Positions 16,336-17,222 of a stretch of 17,222 bases of DNA are shown here, one piece after another. This stretch comes from JABDPF01 sp036351055. Lineage in GTDB: Bacteria; Pseudomonadota; Gammaproteobacteria; Xanthomonadales; SZUA-36. Location of the stretch: positions 1 to 17,222 of the forward strand of contig JAZBOH010000131.1 of assembly GCA_036351055.1 (NCBI GenBank). The letters run 5' to 3'. The position numbers were made by a program, and so were the translations under genes. The notes beneath the pieces were generated by a model. It made no database searches, was not told the origin of the DNA, and saw only the letters and a program-made list of their open reading frames with translations. Numbering within the stretch: position 1 is the stretch's first letter; each line of letters opens with the position of its first letter.

Positions 16336-16461
16336 GTGGGAGCGGCTTTAGTGGGAGCAGCTTTAGTGGGAGCAGCTTTAGTGGGAGCGGCTTTAGCCGC
16401 GATTTTGGTTTCGCTAAGAAACAATCGCGGCTAAAGCCGCTCCCACTAAAGCCGCTCCCAC
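16336..16461. repeat. REP-family-2: 15-bp tandem array joined to a long hairpin
   Basis: Four tandem copies of GTGGGAGCRGCTTTA (16336, 16351, 16366, 16381; the second and third have A instead of G) run into a perfect 24-bp inverted repeat (16381-16404 with 16423-16446, 18-nt loop). One more inverted 15-bp unit follows on the right (16447-16461). The left arm thus has four units and the right arm two. It begins 9 nt after the cyclase stop and may act as transcript end or stabiliser, but there is no T-run. This type of palindrome is common in Pseudomonas and Xanthomonadales genomes. Confidence 0.9.
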
Positions 16462-16487
16462 AACAAAACAGCATTGCAGTAAAATTA

Positions 16488-16496
16488 TGCTATTAT
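16488..16496 (+). promoter_or_regulatory. Possible extended -10 promoter of the FecR-domain gene
   Basis: TGCTATTAT fits an extended -10 element (TGnTATAAT with one difference), in an AT-rich stretch just after the repeat array. No good -35 is present at the usual spacing, as is allowed for extended -10 promoters. The leader of about 100 nt would contain a small hairpin (CCAAC...GTTGG near 16530-16546). Confidence 0.35.
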
Positions 16497-16601
16497 TAGG
16501 CAGTTAGTGAGAATCAAGGGGATTCCAACCAACCAAATCGAAGTTGGTATGTAATGCCGTATACCGGTGTATTTAATTATTCTTTGATAAAGGGTAGAGA
16601 A

Positions 16602-17084
16602 ATGAAAACTTTAGTCAGGACAATTTCATCCGTATTGTTCCTTGCTTTACTTTCGGGTCCAGTCGTGGCCCAGCAGGAAGACAGCTCCGGCATGGTTGTC
16701 GCCTCTCGCGGCGAAGTCATTGCCTTGTCCAACGGCGGATCACGTGAACTCAAGCAGGGCGATTTCATCTACGTTTCCGATGAAATCATGACCAGCAACC
16801 GCAGCTTCGCGGTGCTCCAGTTCGAAGACGGCGCCAAGGTCACGGTTCGTCCGGACTCCACGCTGATCATCGAAGCGTACCTGTACAATGGCGACGATGG
16901 CGACGAGGCCACGCTGAGCCTGGTGGAAGGCGGCCTGCGGGTCATCACCGGCGCCATGGCCAAGTCCAACCCGGAAAACTACAAGGTCCGCACACCGGTT
17001 GCTCTCATGGGCGTGCGCGGAACCGAGTTCTCCATCATGCTTTGCGGCGATCAACTCTGCGCCGAGGAAGAGATGGGGCAGTAA
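16602..17084 (+). CDS. Exported FecR-domain protein, possibly C-terminally shortened
   Basis: This 160-residue product has a Sec signal peptide (MKTLVRTISSVLFLALLSGP, cut after VVA at 23) and a FecR-type domain: ASRGEVIAL, LKQGDFIYVSDEIMT, FEDGAKVTVRPDSTLIIE, LVEGGLRVITG and the hallmark GVRGTEF (137-143). It ends only 17 residues after that motif (LCGDQLCAEEEMGQ), whereas many relatives of this kind continue for further beta-strands. The stop lies 10 nt before a family-2 repeat. The ATG at 16602 is supported by AGGG/GAGA upstream and the signal peptide; an earlier in-frame start at 16554 is not. FecR-domain proteins often neighbour CHASE2 cyclases (family knowledge), so a periplasmic partner role is possible. 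It is separated from the cyclase by the repeat array and probably has its own promoter. Confidence 0.82.
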   Translation: MKTLVRTISSVLFLALLSGPVVAQQEDSSGMVVASRGEVIALSNGGSRELKQGDFIYVSDEIMTSNRSFAVLQFEDGAKVTVRPDSTLIIEAYLYNGDDGDEATLSLVEGGLRVITGAMAKSNPENYKVRTPVALMGVRGTEFSIMLCGDQLCAEEEMGQ

Positions 17085-17094
17085 CAATTTGAAT

Positions 17095-17222
17095 GTGGGA
17101 GCGGCTTTAGCCGCGATAAAAAAACGGGCCGATGGCCCGTTTTTTTATGTCTTTTGCTTTTGTTGGGTCGCGACCCGTGCGGCGTTCACAATCGCGGCTA
17201 AAGCCGCTCCCACTAGAGCCGC
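17095..17222. repeat. REP-family-2 inverted pair enclosing a terminator
   Basis: One copy (17095-17117, GTGGGAGCGGCTTTA then GCCGCGAT) and its inverse (17190-17213) form a stem with a loop of about 72 nt. Each copy also contains its own small hairpin (GCGGC TTTA GCCGC). A further partial inverse unit (TAGAGCCGC, 17214-17222) runs off the right edge, so the tandem arrangement probably continues. Confidence 0.88.
17120..17146 (+). terminator. Intrinsic terminator of the FecR-domain gene, likely bidirectional
   Basis: The stem ACGGGCC (17124-17130) and GGCCCGT (17134-17140) has a 3-nt loop (GAT). It is preceded by an A-run and followed by a T-run, so it can work in both directions. It lies inside the loop of the family-2 repeat pair, 40 nt after the FecR stop codon. 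Confidence 0.85.

Noticed and set aside
16020..16424. Minus-strand frames with repeated KAAPT / LLPLK motifs
   Set aside because: The amino-acid repeats are only the translation of the 15-bp tandem repeat.
16336..16461. Possible CRISPR-like array
   Set aside because: The 15-bp units are directly adjacent without spacers and form a palindrome with inverse copies; no cas genes are near.

Overview
The window looks like chromosomal DNA of a GC-rich gammaproteobacterium, possibly a marine Xanthomonadales, Chromatiales or Woeseia-like lineage. This is inferred from codon use, from exported peptidases of the S9 and M16 families, and from a GTGGGAGCGGCTTTA-type extragenic palindrome of a kind common in Pseudomonas and Xanthomonadales. 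No rRNA, tRNA, CRISPR array or prophage was seen.

Left part (1-2.5 kb). A truncated Tat-exported GH51 arabinofuranosidase lies on the minus strand. It is followed by a 505-base stretch without an intact gene (348-852), which holds four copies of a short extragenic repeat, a minus-strand intrinsic terminator and a frameshifted remnant that looks like a sulfatase C-terminus. Next come a small exported protein and a REP-associated tyrosine transposase (RAYT), both on the minus strand. The RAYT gene is bracketed on both sides by the repeat, the usual layout of a REP/RAYT domestication system.

Middle part (2.5-10.2 kb). An exported S9 peptidase (+), a two-domain M16 zinc peptidase (-) and a SulP transporter with STAS and cyclic-nucleotide-binding domains (+) are separated by three composite repeat units. 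Each unit is about 128 bp: two hairpins joined by a partly conserved spacer of about 30 bp. In all, 20 half-sites of the core AAATGTATCCGGCCCC (or GGTACC variant) lie between 446 and 10135, and I saw none after that.

Right part (10.2-17.2 kb). A PLP-dependent serine/threonine dehydratase-like enzyme and a CPA2 cation:proton antiporter are followed by a signalling group: a CpdA-like phosphodiesterase, a CHASE2 adenylyl cyclase overlapping it by 4 nt (GTGA), and an exported FecR-domain protein. A second, unrelated palindrome family surrounds the FecR gene: a 15-bp tandem expansion with a long hairpin before it, and a repeat pair enclosing an intrinsic terminator after it.

How the genes may work together: the cyclase would make cAMP in response to a periplasmic CHASE2 signal, possibly with FecR, and the overlapping phosphodiesterase would degrade it. 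The SulP transporter, with its cyclic-nucleotide-binding domain, is a possible local effector. The main non-coding feature is the RAYT and its repeat family. The general REP/RAYT concept is known; the composite unit and its spacer are the parts I do not recognise.
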